From Lineus longissimus (taxonomy: Eukaryota; Nemertea; Pilidiophora; Heteronemertea; Lineidae), in contig NC_088310.1 in NCBI RefSeq assembly GCF_910592395.1, forward strand, positions 2,485,501-2,549,500: a stretch of 64,000 bases of DNA, in the 5' to 3' direction. The notes beneath the pieces were generated by a model. That model did no database searches. It was not told where the DNA came from and saw only the letters and a list, made by a program, of their open reading frames with translations. The translations under genes were made by a program, and so were the position numbers. Shown piece by piece: positions 27,801-41,786 of this stretch (within the stretch, counting starts at the first letter, position 1; each line of letters begins with the position of its first letter).

Positions 27801-30800
27801 TATATCATGGACCTTCTTGGATTTGTTTAGATTGCCAAGTTTCTACCTAAAGATAGAAAGCAGTGGTTATATTTGTTACCACAATTGCACAGGAATGCTC
27901 TCAAGAACTAAATGAGGTGTTCTGCTCCGAGGTTGATATGTTTGTTTCTGTGGAGTACTAGCGTCATCTCGTGGAACTATGAGGGCATCCCACGCAACAT
28001 CTTTTACCTGACGTTGGCTGTGAGCGTCAGTGGTTTAGTGTGTGATTTGAAGCGGGCGAGTTGTCAGCCCACAAATGCTATCTTGCATATGAAACAATTT
28101 TCAGACACACATTATTCATTGCAGCCATTACGCTGCATCTCTGGTGTTCCTGACTTGGCTTTTTGTGCTGTAGGAGCAATGGAACCAAACACCTGATGTA
28201 GAGTTGCTTATCTCCCCTTCCAGTGGTTCATACAGTATAAAGGCTTCAGGCTTATCTTCTGCTCTTCTCAAACCCCTTGTTCCTAGTAAAAAAACTTCCT
28301 CGCGAAGTGAAGAATGAAAAAGCCTTGCTCTCAAAGTGAAGAATAGTGTACAGTTGACATGCCAGGCACCACAAGTGCAATTGTTTAGGGATATCATATT
28401 GGGTGAAAAACCTTTGGAATCCCATACTATCAGCAAATAACTGCTGGTGGTTGAACTAACATTATCTAGTGCATAATCCTTTCGTCAAACAATTGTACGT
28501 CAAACAGCCGTGGGTGTAAAGTACAGTTTTACTCAAATTTGGAATTGACAGCTAAAAAAAGATTTTTCTCAAAAGATGGCCTGAAGGCTGAAGTCTTTTT
28601 CTTCTTTGGCATTAGTGTACCACCATCAAGATTGCTGTAAGAAGAAAGAGAAGGGTGTAGACTTTCATCATAAAAAACAACCAGCACTTGATACCATCAA
28701 TCTCGAAACTGATGAGCTCATTACTCAAATCTTGCATCCATCAGATACCAGAATTCAGATTTTAGATGTTTTGCTGAATTCCAGCTATTTTTCTCGCAGG
28801 TTATTTTGATGCTGTATGACTGCTTTGATTGATAGTAGTTCATTGCATACTCTTCCTGACTATAGAAATGTCAACAGATACTTATGTTATCTTCAAGTGT
28901 TGCTATTCGGAGCAGAACCAGAGCTTAAAAAATGTTTTCATGTTTAGCTATTCCCAGATCGTCAATACGTTTCTTGTGGATCATTGAAATACGATATTCT
29001 TTCATGTTGGGGTTCCGGTCAGCATGCCAATCCTGCATTTTCGAGGTACCATGATATTTGAAAAAACTAAAATATTTTGTGCTGATCGATTACTGTCATA
29101 AACCAGTGAAGGTTTCAAAATGGATTTTGTTCAGATATTGGACATTTTACAAATGAGCTGTCATTTTCCTTCGCAGCTGAGGGGAGCCCCAGTTAACATA
29201 TAAAGGTGATTGTCTCTAATTTTTTGAGGAACCACTATATGGAGAACAGGTAGTGGGATGGCTGGTTACCAGGCCAATTAGCTGGGTCATACATCAAGCA
29301 ATGCCACACGTAAGCATGCAGAAAGGTATCATAAGATTGGAATAGTTGGTGATATGATGAATTTGCTAGGTTTTATGTGCTAGGTTTTTTCATCGCACCA
29401 GGAGTGTTTCATTCTCAAAAAAGTACTGTACATGTAACATTAACATCAGGAAACCATCCAGAGGTCCTTCATGTAGGACTGGAGACGTTTTTTACAGCCT
29501 GTATATCCAGTTTCGGACAAAAAAGAAGAAGAATCACTGTCTTTATTTGTTACTTTGAGCGATGAGGGCAGAAAAGTCAACATAGTTTGGTGTTTGCTGT
29601 AACATTCTTGCTGACCCCTCCCCCCAAAGAAGTGTTCTTCAAAGAGAATGTTTGAGCTCAGAAGAATACTTAAAGTCCAAGACCTTATGACTATGTTGAT
29701 TTGCTTACTGGGTGTCAGGGCGTGCACTGAGTCCCTTTTCATGACAAATGGCTGGCTCTATCAATGGCAGATCCGATTGTTGCGAGCATGTACTTAGCTG
29801 ACTGTGATGAGCTTAGCAGAGAACCAATAAACAAGATGCCTTGGGTGGTAATGAGATCTCTTTCCAGCATCTTGTCCTCAAGATTAATGCTGTTAGAGAA
29901 CATGGAAGGTGGGACATTCCATGGCACCAGACTCGTAGTCTTGAAAACATGTTTTTCAAATTCTGGAATCTTTCAAGACATCAGTCGGTGATTACCGCGT
30001 AGGTGAATTCGCACTCGTCATAAACTTTCATAAGAAGGCGGCAAACCTTCTACCCGGGAGACATAATTAACGTTGCTCAAATTGGCTATTCGCAGTAAGT
30101 CCCCCAGGTCTTTGTCTGATGAAGGAAAGGGATTGGGATTGGTAGTGTGTGATCAGATACTAGTTGACATGTCGGGAAAGAACCACAAAGGCTGTTCAGT
30201 GGTGGCTTCTGTGTCTCCTGACTGATCGAACAGATTTAGGTCGATGCAGCAGCTGTGAATGTGATTTTTCGTTTGTCTCTGACTCTGAGAAGATGCTTTA
30301 TCCTTAGTCTTTGTTCCTTTGCTTTCCAAATAAGCTCTCATTGCTCATGCTTTTGACAGAACAATAGTTAGAAACTTGTATCGACAGTATTTGATGCTTC
30401 ACAACAGAAGTACTGGCAATACAGTGATTGAATAGCTGATAGAGGAATTGCAGTTTTCAGAAGAATAGGTTGCATCTGCGGAACCTGGATTCTGCACCAG
30501 TGAACATGATGTGTGGAACCCTAAACTGTTGTTGTCGTCTGCCAATCTATTACCACCAAATAATCTCGTAAGAGCTGATACCGGATACCAGCCTGGGACA
30601 CTTTCTTGAATTAGTTGGCTAATCAAATGAGATGAAAATATTCATTTTGCGGTATTGATTGGATAAGTCGGCATGTCTTAATCAGAGACTTCAACATGTC
30701 TTGAACATAATCAATCCAGTGGAGTATTTGTTTTCAACTTCAGTTGAAATTAATCTTCTTTCGTGTGCCGGCTGAAGATGTGATGACAAAGACTTGAGAG

Positions 30801-33800
30801 AATTCATTCATCATACTTGATGACCATTAGGACTAAGATTTCATTGCGACCATCGCAGAAAAACTTGCTGTAGATTGCACAGATTTAGAAAGTTGATGGC
30901 AATTTGAACATTCTTTACAAAATTCCTTTTCCTGTTGGAATTATCTGAAGAAAATTTTCTTGTTTTACATGATGTACCTTGGGACAAATTTTGAAAATCA
31001 TGAAACTTCTTCGCTGCCAGTTCTGTCTCTGATAGCAAAGGCCAAGGGCACGCATACCACCTTCAAAGAAGTCCTTTAATCGTAGATAATTACAATTACA
31101 CATGCCACCAGACACCCTAACGCAGGAGCTCTCGCAAATAATGGAACCATACCTGACAACTGGTATGAACAGATCTACTCTAATTGAAATGGTAATCCAA
31201 TTTTAGATCAAAGCTTACCAAGGCAAACAAGTAAGGTGCCACAGAAATGTACGTGCTAGAATTGTATGAAAGAATGTCACATCTTTTCATTGTCAGTATT
31301 ACCAGGCAGTTTCATTGCAGGAGGAAGAAGGAAATCAACCTTTCATCATCATCAGCAGCGGCCTCTGGGGTCTTTACCTCCATCTCATTGGTTTGAGTGG
31401 GGATCAGATGGGTGGTTCCCTTTCCATAATAATATGTGTCTTTTGTCTTGAGCACCAAGTCATAAGAGATGGCAGAAATGTATGTGTGTATGTGCAAATA
31501 ATGGAAGGAATCTTACTCGTACATGTATAGTGTTGTCAACATCTTCTCTTTACAAAGGAATGATTGAAAGAACAGTGTCGTCATCTCACTCCTAGTGCTA
31601 GGGCTTGTGACAGTGCTGGGACGGAAACACGCCCGCAGCACTTCTTAATCAACAACATGAGCGAAAGCTAATAAGTTTGGTTAAGAAATGAATGGATTGA
31701 GAGAAGGTACACAACACTGCCTGTTTACCTCAGAACAATGCAGATGAAAGAAGCATGCCCACAGCTCTTCTGCCTGAACAACATTTTCAAGCTAATTAAG
31801 TTGGTTTACAAGATGCAAATCCTGTAAAATAGTTGGTAAATGATGAAACCAGCCCGCTGGTGAAGTACCCTACATCGATAACGGAATTGCCTGTCGCTTC
31901 CTTCACGATTTCCATCACACCAGAAATCAATGGGAAGAATCAATGCCAATCCACTCTTCGCTTTTAATAACTACTGAGGTTGAAGAGAAGTGGCTGACGG
32001 GCTGGAACCAATATCGATTTTCATGATTGGATTGGTGAAAGTGACACGGGCAATGTTGGGTTAATGTTGGTCAAGTGGACTGCTGTGACCTCATTGACAG
32101 TCCACTGTATTTCATACTAATGAGTGCTACATGTATCTAGCAAGGTTGTTACCTGTGTAGATTGCACCTTCATTCCGCAGTTAACAAGCCTTTTGCCCCA
32201 GCTTATAGGGGGATTCACATAGCCAAGTCTGAAGGCGTTCCTTACATTGATTAACAAATTTGCCTCCACCGCTTCATACAGGATTTCCACCACACCAGAA
32301 ATGAATCGAGAGAGCTATTGCCAATCCACTTGTCACTTTTAATAACCGCTAAGGTTCAAGGGAAGTGGCTGCCCGGCTTGAACCAATATCGATTTTGATG
32401 ATTGGATGGTGAAAGTGACGAGGGCAAGGTCAGGTTAACATCAGACCAAGTGGGACTGTAGCCTGAATGCCCATCCATAGGCTTTGTTGACAAGCTATAA
32501 ATGATTACTAATCACTGCTATCGATGACAAGGGCTACTGGTGAAAATTTTGCCCAGAGTCTGCAGATGTGAGTTCTAGGTGTGCAATGTTCAGGAGGGTT
32601 GACAACGAGGAAAGCACCATGCCGTCTATGACCATGATTATAGAGATCGGTACATTTATCATTTCAATTCGAATCAACTTTTGTTGGTGAGTTTTGTTTA
32701 ACTTAGTCCATTAACTGTTATGAGACAAGCCATTGAAATCTACCCAGAATGATATCAGCGATCGAAAACGGAGCAAAATGTGTTTGATGATTTTCATGCA
32801 AGATTAATCTAGACCCTGAACCTTCCAACGTGTTATTATCTCTTCTGCGACGTGCTATTATCAATCAATTATCCATAGCTCATCCTTGTGGGGTATTCGT
32901 CCACAGCTGCAGATGAGTACTCTTGGGAGAAAAACCCTCAACTGAATACACCGGAGAAAAAATGTTGTGTCGATTACCATGGTAATGGATATTGCGTAGG
33001 TTAAGCTGATGATCCTAGCATCCCTCAGCTAGGCATACAGTCTGGCAGAGTACATAAAATTCAGACAGTTTTAGCTGATTGTTCCATAGGCCACTGATGG
33101 GGACTCGTGGGAGGAAGATCTATTTGTCAGAGAAAAAATGCTCAGCATTGCAGCAGTTGAACTGATGGCCAGAGCCTCCCTCCTTAAGACCAGTAGAGAC
33201 CAACGGACTACATAAATCTTCATCACTTGCATTGGTTAGTTCTTTAGTATAGATGGGCACTTTATAAGGGGGAAGACCATTGACGGAATATACCAATGAT
33301 AAAAGGTGCTTACCAATACAATAGTAATGTATATGGATGATGAATTGACAGGATTCGATTTCATCAGCCAAAAATGTTCGGTAATCATGGTAATGGGTAT
33401 GGCGGCCGCTGCACCTCTACAGCAGATACGATGGTTATGTGTATGGAGGAAGGTCTTTGATGGGATTCATCAGCAAAAAAGGCTCCATAACCATGGTAAT
33501 AGGTATTGTGGCAGCCAAGGCAATGTTCCAAGCATCCTCTACATTCTGGGACTATAATGAAAGCATAGACACGAAAGAACATCTATACTGGTTGCTCCCA
33601 GAAACTGGGTGGCGACTCCCACTCAGACCATGAAAAGAAAGGTCAGATCCATTCTTGCTTAGCAACTGACCGTATTTGCTTGCTTTTTGAATGTATCGGA
33701 CTGGTGATGTTGACAGGTGAGACGAATCCTGTCAGACATCATCCACACCTACACTGTTGTATGTTAACATGTGATTGAGAACAAAAGTTAGGGGTTTTAT

Positions 33801-36800
33801 AGTCTGATGTCAGCAACAGCAGAGGTCATCATTGGACCTTTCACTTACCATGGTCTATCCTAAAACCATTCAGAACACTGATGAGCTCTTCAAGTAATGC
33901 TATCTTTTGAGTCACCTTGATGGCAGGATCAACTGGGGACCTCTTGACTGCTAGCAAAGAAGCCAGGGTCACCAACGCCTTTTGTATTATGAAGAAGTAA
34001 CATCCCTTTGTGTTACTTCATGCAGCACTTCTATGAGTTTGTAACATGTAGACATCTGTAGCTGCTGAAATCCGTGGCTTCGATTAGATCAGTAATCGGA
34101 TATAAACGGGTGAAAAGTGCAACATACTTTATTAGGCTTATCACGGGCAAACCTATAGACCAACTGCTCAGATGGATAAGAAGCTTATAACCAAGTTAAG
34201 TGAATGTGGTTGATTGCATCTTCGTCTGAAGTACCAATACTCGAAATATCTTGTATAAGATTTGTTATTGGAAAATGGGGATCAAGAGTTGATAGGTGCC
34301 AATTTTGTAGTATTTGCAAGTATGATATGCTATTGCTCTTGTTATTGAGGCAAGACTTTTTTATACCTTGGTTAGTGTGCCCGCCGTTAGGCGATTTACT
34401 GAAAATGTGAAGAAAAAAAAAAATTTAAATTTTTATTCCACCCTCCTCAGCTTGTCCTTGGATGAAAAAGCATGTTAACGAAGGTATAAAAAAAGTCTCG
34501 CCTGAAAATTTAACACAATATAATTCCACCCACATTTTGTTTGTATTTTTGATCTTATTAGGATTGAATAGCACACTGTTTATTTATCTATCTTATTTTT
34601 AGACATAAACTGCATTGGAAGGCGATCCAGGCGATCTATCATTGTGTTCAGTATTTTGCCATTACTCAGGTAGCTGATACTATAAATTGAATGTGTACTA
34701 GAATGTTTAAGAATAGCTTCGTGTCGATGATGTAAATGTCAGGAATTGTGTTGTTTTGCCTGAAGTGATCTTTAGGTATTGATCTCTGCGAGAGACAGAC
34801 ATGTCAAGGACTATAATTCATCCTCGTCCCTAGCTTGTCACCTCTAAGCGCACGTCATACAATGTTACAATATTGATTTCTTGCTACAAAATATGTCTGC
34901 AGGATCATCACAGGTCCCTGTGCCAAGAATCAGTCAGTGAATAGAATCAGTAGATGAATATCAAACCTGTTCCATTCAATGCAGATTCATCGCAACAAGT
35001 TGTTTTACCTGCAGAAAGCATTATTGCTTCTTGCTTTGGTAAACATTGCTTCTCTGCCGTGTGCTTTATATAACACAACACGCAATCAGCCTTTGCATAG
35101 AGGGTCATGGCTAAACAACATGTTTTTCACAGAATTTTGGCATTTTTTCTGACAGGCAGAGGACCAAAGAGTTGTTGTTCCGAATGACCACAAAGCTAGC
35201 TGCGGATCTTTTCACCCAGTTGGGAACGATCGCATTCACCATGTTTCTGGCAACTTCTTGTTTGATCCACATTACTTTTCACATCCACCCCGAATTCAAT
35301 TTAAAACGCAATGTTGGTAAAAATAGTGACCGACAGGTTAATACAAGACTTCTAATCAGCTGGTCGGCCCAATCTCATGATTGGTGTGTAGCTATTCAAA
35401 ATAAAATGTTTCGTTTTTATGGACCATAATTGCAAGCCACATGATTGCGTTAGGGTTGCTGTTCATGGACTTCATGCTTGTTTCGACTGCCAACGAACTG
35501 CCTTGAGTTGGGTTGAATTTGGAAGGGGCAAATTAAAGCTTTGGTTGCAGGGTGTGGGGATGGGTGAACTACTTCTGTTGCCTTTGCCCATCTCTCTAAG
35601 AACCTCGTTACTTTATAGAATGCTACCAACCTATGTTAGACAAGTGCTGATGTTTTGGCAACATCCTACCTTCTTGAGTATGAAGGGCAAATTTTTTCGG
35701 GGAGTAGCGGTGATGCAGCAGGAAAAACAACAATCTGCGAAACCGCTTTTGATGTTGCCTTTGCTCTACTTCCTGCAACTGCCCTGTTCTGATACGAAAG
35801 CTGTGGACAGGCAAGAAGCAATGGAAAGTAACTTGGCAGCTTGATGATAGTTACATTAACTTCTTCAACTTGTTAAAGGCAAGTGTTTTTCTCAGAGTGT
35901 CAGATTGCAGGGTGCAACCAAAAGAACGTCATGTCTTCTTGTCTGTGAAGCTGTTTCTTTCCGCAAGTGCCTTGATTTGCTTTGAAAGCTGCCGGCGAGT
36001 GAGACAAGCAACAATAGCAGAGGTATCTCATGATAAGGCTAGTTTATTGACTGGTTTCAGCGATTCTTGGTAGGTTGATGATAGGATATTCACTGATCAC
36101 TTATTTATGGCTCAGAAAAAGATAGAACAAAACTAGGTCAAGATAACGTTTGCAGGAGTTCCATGCTAATGTCAGCCTACTCTGATATTGATGGGTTGCA
36201 TCGCTTGGGTTGGAGATATATCAAGTTATAACACACCTTAGATGTTTGCAAATTTCATCATAGGGCTTATGTAGTCTTGCTGCTTACATGAGTCTATGGA
36301 AGGTTTGATAGGTATCATACCAAAACTTATGTCCTACTCAAATTGTGACCAATGGAGCATTGGTTTAGCAAGACTAGAGGGAGTACAATCACAAACTTAG
36401 GGGTGCGAACTGTTTCAACTTGATAATGGTTTTATCATTGGAAAGTGCACCCATCCGTTGAAAAAAACTGATTGCAAAGTCTGAAAGTGATGTCTTTGGT
36501 AAGGTAAAGGTGCTGCAGAATAAAGGGGTTAATGAAAGATGGAACAAATGTTAGTCGACCTAGCTGAGTTTGATAGAGTAGGTCACTAATGAATGTAGAT
36601 GGTTATTGATGAGCTGGAGGCATAACTGTTGTGTGATCATTGCTCATTTTGTTCCTATTATATTTACTGGTAACCTACTCACTTTTTCCTTGGAGGAAAT
36701 TCCATTTTGAACTGTTTGGGTGGCCATACTAACCAAATCATGATGTCACATTGATGAGAGGCATAAAATGTTCTACTCGAGTGTGTGATCGGAGTCACCA

Positions 36801-39800
36801 GATTGCACAAGTTCATTTTCTCCGGCCTCCGAAAGCTCAATACCGAGCTATATGTGGAAAAGTTGAGCGCTGATGCCAGGCAAGGAATCAATCAATATGG
36901 ATGATCATGACCCATTAGATTGATCACGTAATTGTCATATGGAAGTCTAATTTGCCGTGGGGGGTGGGTAATTAAGGATCGGTGAACTATCTTTGTGTCC
37001 ACATTTAAAGCATGGATACCCTAGTCTCATTATTTGATAGTCCCAATTAGTCTGAGAGGCCTTCGAGTCTTCCCTTGATATTTGCCATGAGGTATATAAA
37101 GTTAGATATGAGTCTGGGGACTTATCTCATCAAGAATAGGCAAATATATCCTTTGAAATACTAAGGTTTCTTAAAACCCAGACTGACAGCCAAATCCACC
37201 CCTAATTGTCACATGATCACCACCTGATGATCAAAGCAGGGTAATATTTCAATCTGAGAAATGAGATGCAAGGCAGATACCTTCGCCTGAGAACATGCAA
37301 ATCAAAGGACAACATCGAATATCATTATGTGTTTCCTCTGTCCAGTTTAAAATGGTGGGAACATCTTGCCTCCGAACTGCATGGAGTTGTAGCCTACAGT
37401 CTGCATGTAAATGTCAGATTAACGGTTGACTTTAACTGCAACAAATAGTGATTGGCGAGCATTAAATGTCATGTCATCTGTCATAAATCTCCCTTTACAA
37501 ATCAATAATACCCCCAAGTCAAGAACAGTAAAGAGAGTGAGAAGTCACGCTAAGGATGTTTCCTCACAATGGTGATTTCTGTAACACTAGACTCGAGGCC
37601 AAATCCTGCCTTTACAATGTATCTTTGTTGTCAGCAGGATAATGTTTAATATCAGTAATGATACATGACCGCGTCTGCAAGCCTTGGGTAGAGATTACAC
37701 CAATAAATAGATAATAATCAAAGTACAGAGCACATTTCATCTGATTCGTTCTGCCGTCATTATAGGAGAACATAAAAATGTCATGATTTGTTCCTCTGTC
37801 CTATTCAAAGTGTTGGCTGCATCTGTCTCGCCTCCAATCTACATATAGTTGCCTCCAATCTACATATAGTTGCCTCCAGTCTGCATGTAGTTGTCTCCAA
37901 TCTACATGTAGTTGCCTCCAATCTGCATATAGTTGCCTCCAATCTGCATATAGTTGCCTCCAATCTACGTGTAGTTGCCTCCAATCTACATATAGTTGCC
38001 TGTAATCTACGTGTAGTTGCCTCTAATCTACATGTAGTTGCTTCTAATCTACATATAGTTGCCTCCAATCTGCATATAGTTGCCTCCAATCTACGTGTAG
38101 TTGCCTCCAATCTACATATAGTTGCCTGTAATCTACGTGTAGTTGCCTCCAATCTACATATAGTTGCCTGTAATCTACGTGTAGTTGCCTCTAATCTACA
38201 TGTAGTTGCTTCTAATCTACATGAAGTTGCCTCTAATCTACATGTTTTGTCACCTCCAATCTACATTGCCATAAATGACAGCAAATGATTATTGTGATTG
38301 TCAGGTTTGTATTGTCATCAATCCCCTTCGATCAATGTTCTGCTCAAGGGTGGTTAGGGTGAGGGACAAGTAACGTTAATGACGTATCCTTGGTAATCCT
38401 AGATTCTGTGAAATTAGACCTGAGGGCTAATCGATTAGGTCATAATCTTATGATCAGAAAATATCTCGCTTTGTGAAATCTGATGTCATTATGATAAAAA
38501 ATGTCATGAAAATGTTTCCTCTATTATCAGGAGATATCATTGACCACACCCCGGATTTTCCGATGTAATATGTTGCTAATTTTGAGTTCTGTGATATTAT
38601 TGGTTCATGATGATGGATTGCTGTCCTTGGGTGACGTGGGTTTGCATAAAGCTGGTCACAAACATGATGGCCAAATGCAGCTCAGTCTTTGCAGGATCAA
38701 TATTGCCAACATACACATTAGGAAGAGGCAGATTTCAAACCAAACCACTTTGCGGATTTGGAGACTAAGCGCTAACTTGCTTCTTGGCAATGTTTAAAAG
38801 ATTATATGATCAATGACCAAAACTTGAAGCATTTGTCCATGCTGTGTCTCTCCTATTCCTAATGGCGTATCCTGGGCAGCTTGGACACACCATTAACAGC
38901 CAGTGAAAACTTTCCTAGTTGTTTGTCTGCAGTCTGCAAGTCAATACGATATGTGAAAGGGGCTAATACAATGGCATACTAGATGAACCTCATCTTCTTC
39001 AGACGCATTCAGAGCTTCTTTCCTTCAGTTGCAAAGCTAGCATACAAGAGCCGTGGCATGGCCAATTTGACAAATAGAATAATGGTGTCCAATGGAGCGC
39101 TCACTCAATTCCCTTGAGAATTCTTCGATATCTGCTGGGAGGAATCAATTTAACTTGAACTCAAACAAGCAATCACAGTAAACAACGCTTTCGAGCACAG
39201 AAATGTTTCTTGTTTTTCATCGGGGAGGGTCGTGTGAGGATAGCTACAAAAGACCTACTAGCATTTGCATAATTTATATGACATTTCTGGGATGAAGTGC
39301 ATGATTGATTTTTTGGTTCCCTGGTATCAGTTGATGCTATTCTTAGTGTGGGGAGTTCGTGTTCGTTGAATACAACACGGGGTGTGCCCTGAGAGCTACG
39401 AAGCCAATTCAATAGTCAGTTATCGCAGCGGAATAGCTTCAATGAAAGTCTTCATAATTGTGATTAGTGGCTCTAGAATCGGATGCGTCATGGAGAGGTT
39501 CTCCTACCGTACCTGCTCTAAGTACCTTCATTATCTTGGTGTCAATTAAGATGTGAATTGACAAGTCGATGTCTCCTTGATCATAGCAAGTATACTTGAT
39601 TAATGGTGAAGACTAAGCTGAGTGTATAACAGGCCTACTATTTACTTAGTTGTAAATCGACCAACTACATTATTTTGTGGTTTATGCAAGCTCATTCAGT
39701 TCTCTATTGTATGTGGAAATTATGTTTGTTTAGTAATACGAGGCTAACTGCATTATGTTGCTTCCACTTACATACTGAAATAAGGTATTCAACTTGGACA

Positions 39801-41735
39801 GGAGAAAAATATCCAATGTTAACCGTTATTCAAGGAGTGAGAATGGTCTGCTGGTTTAGGTGTCCAACCTACTCTCTCGTGTTGAATGTTGTTCCTGCAA
39901 TGTCCTCAGACAACCTGTTCGATAATAAATCTTAATTCATTATGTCAATGGTCTCTCAGGTATTCCGGTGTTGTCCATGGTCCTCCTATTGTAAATCAGC
40001 TCTTCATACATTGCCTCACAATCTATGCCATTGTGGGCAGTATTGGTCTCAATGCTGTTATAGCCTGGGGTCAGCTGCATAAATAGATAATGATGATTTA
40101 TCCGCTGTCTGTTTCAAGATTATGGCAATCTCGTATATCAGTACTTTTCATAAGCTCTGCTCTCTATATTCCAAACCTTTGGTGACAAGGGACCCTTCAG
40201 ACCCATTGAGATTGTGGTGGCTGAAATGAAACTGCCCAATTAGAGCGTCGAAAGCTTCGGATAATGTCACTGCTGCAACACATTCCAAATAATCTGCAAG
40301 TCATCACCACTACAATATTGAAAAGTCTCAGAAGTGTAACCATCAGCCAAATTTCGAGAGTGAAATCCTGCGATTATGTTGTCATGGCGATGTCATTGGT
40401 CACAGCAACGGAAATTGCTGGTTTTTGCACAGCACTTTAATACTCCATCTGACAATTCAGTGGCAGGCACCCAGCTGCGTTGTCCATAATTGTGTTTACC
40501 AAGTCTGAGATGAAGTCTAGGCGTAATGCAAATATTGAATTCAAAACTATGCAGGAGCATTATGTTCTGTATGAAAAATGATGGTGTGGAGTAGGCCCTG
40601 GGGGAAACAAAAACTCAATACTTCAAAACATGATGCCTCCCGGCAGGCGTGGCAGTGACTATGAAGGATAGCAGACACGGTTTCTTTCTTAGCCGTCCTG
40701 TAAACATGCATGCCAGGATTGTGTGAGAACTTCTCTGGTGATGCAAACATTTTATTGAAGTAGGCAGACCTACTGTATTCACATGAGGAGCACAGGTGAA
40801 AACTTTGCACTGACAAAACTGGGCCTGGCAAGCCCCCCCCTGCATATTCTCTTCAACTCTGCACCTTCGTTGTCAAATCAAACTCTTTTCTCATAAGCAT
40901 GTTCCTTCTTATCTTTGTAGGTAACATAGACTACTCATGTCCAGCCAATAGCAGCTGTGAAATCAACAAACAGAGAAGAAAAGCTTGTCAGTCATGTCGA
41001 TTTCAGAAATGCCTACGAGTTGGCATGTTAAAAGAAGGTGTGCGTTTAGATCGTGTGCGGGGCGGCCGTCAGAAATATCATCACCGAATTGATGTGACTC
41101 ATCCGACTTACTACCCACTGCCCACTCTCCCCCAGAAGAGGCCGCGAACAGAGGGTAAGATACAGAGTAAGAAGACAAATTTATCCCAGTAGAAGTTCAT
41201 GGTGTTGGTGTCTTTTTCCTTTCGAGTGAAATTAACATAGTAAAGGAGTCCTTTGACTTTGATTTAACATCTTATAGTAAAACTTTAAAACTTTTTGGTT
41301 GAGATTTTTTTGGACTTTTTTTCAGTAGAATTAAGTTCATGGTGTTGGTTGCTCTTCTAAGACTGAAATAGACATAGACTTTCTAGATTAACATCAAAGA
41401 ATATATTTTGATTTGTTGTGTTACCTTTGGAGTAGAGTTTTGGGGAGGGGTTTGCTTTTTCACCCGGTAGAAATTCATGGTGTTGGTTTCTATTAGTAAA
41501 GCATGGACCCTCTCTTCTTTGTTTACGACACCACAACTTTTGGACTTGATTTAACATGGGAGATCCTGGTGTGTTGTAAGTCTGTCAATGGTGGTCACTG
41601 TCTAATAGCCTCTATCTAACTTGTTCATAATTCTAACTGATTTGATAACCTTCAGTTCAAAAAATAGTTTAATATTTTTTTAGCTCAGCTGAAAAGCTGA
41701 GCTATTCATATGAGTAAATGGTAGAATGAGTGTCC

Positions 41736-41786
<51 letters not shown>

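Larger units (their letters stand above)
19199..40920 (+). other. 21.7 kb ERR intron between the two zinc-finger exons
   Basis: Donor CAAG|GTAAGC and acceptor ATCTTTGTAG bound a very long intron. No independent gene was recognised in it on either strand. It contains a degenerate minisatellite (23893-24094), a TA-flanked MITE (25473-25662), diverged duplications (31886-32459, 33329-33520), a 13-base G run at 27082-27094 and a 21-bp minisatellite (37831-38270). The longest unexplained open frame is 35419-35844 (+). Confidence 0.9.

Noticed and set aside
35419-35844. 141-codon open frame on + in the long ERR intron
   Set aside because: No recognised domain, unusual composition, no flanking splice or start context, and frames of this length occur by chance in 64 kb.
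37831-38270. CRISPR-like repeat array
   Set aside because: Units are directly adjacent without unique spacers, and the genome is eukaryotic.
37788-38288. 166-codon open frame on + with a heptad repeat
   Set aside because: Wholly a product of the 21-bp minisatellite; the opposite strand is open too.
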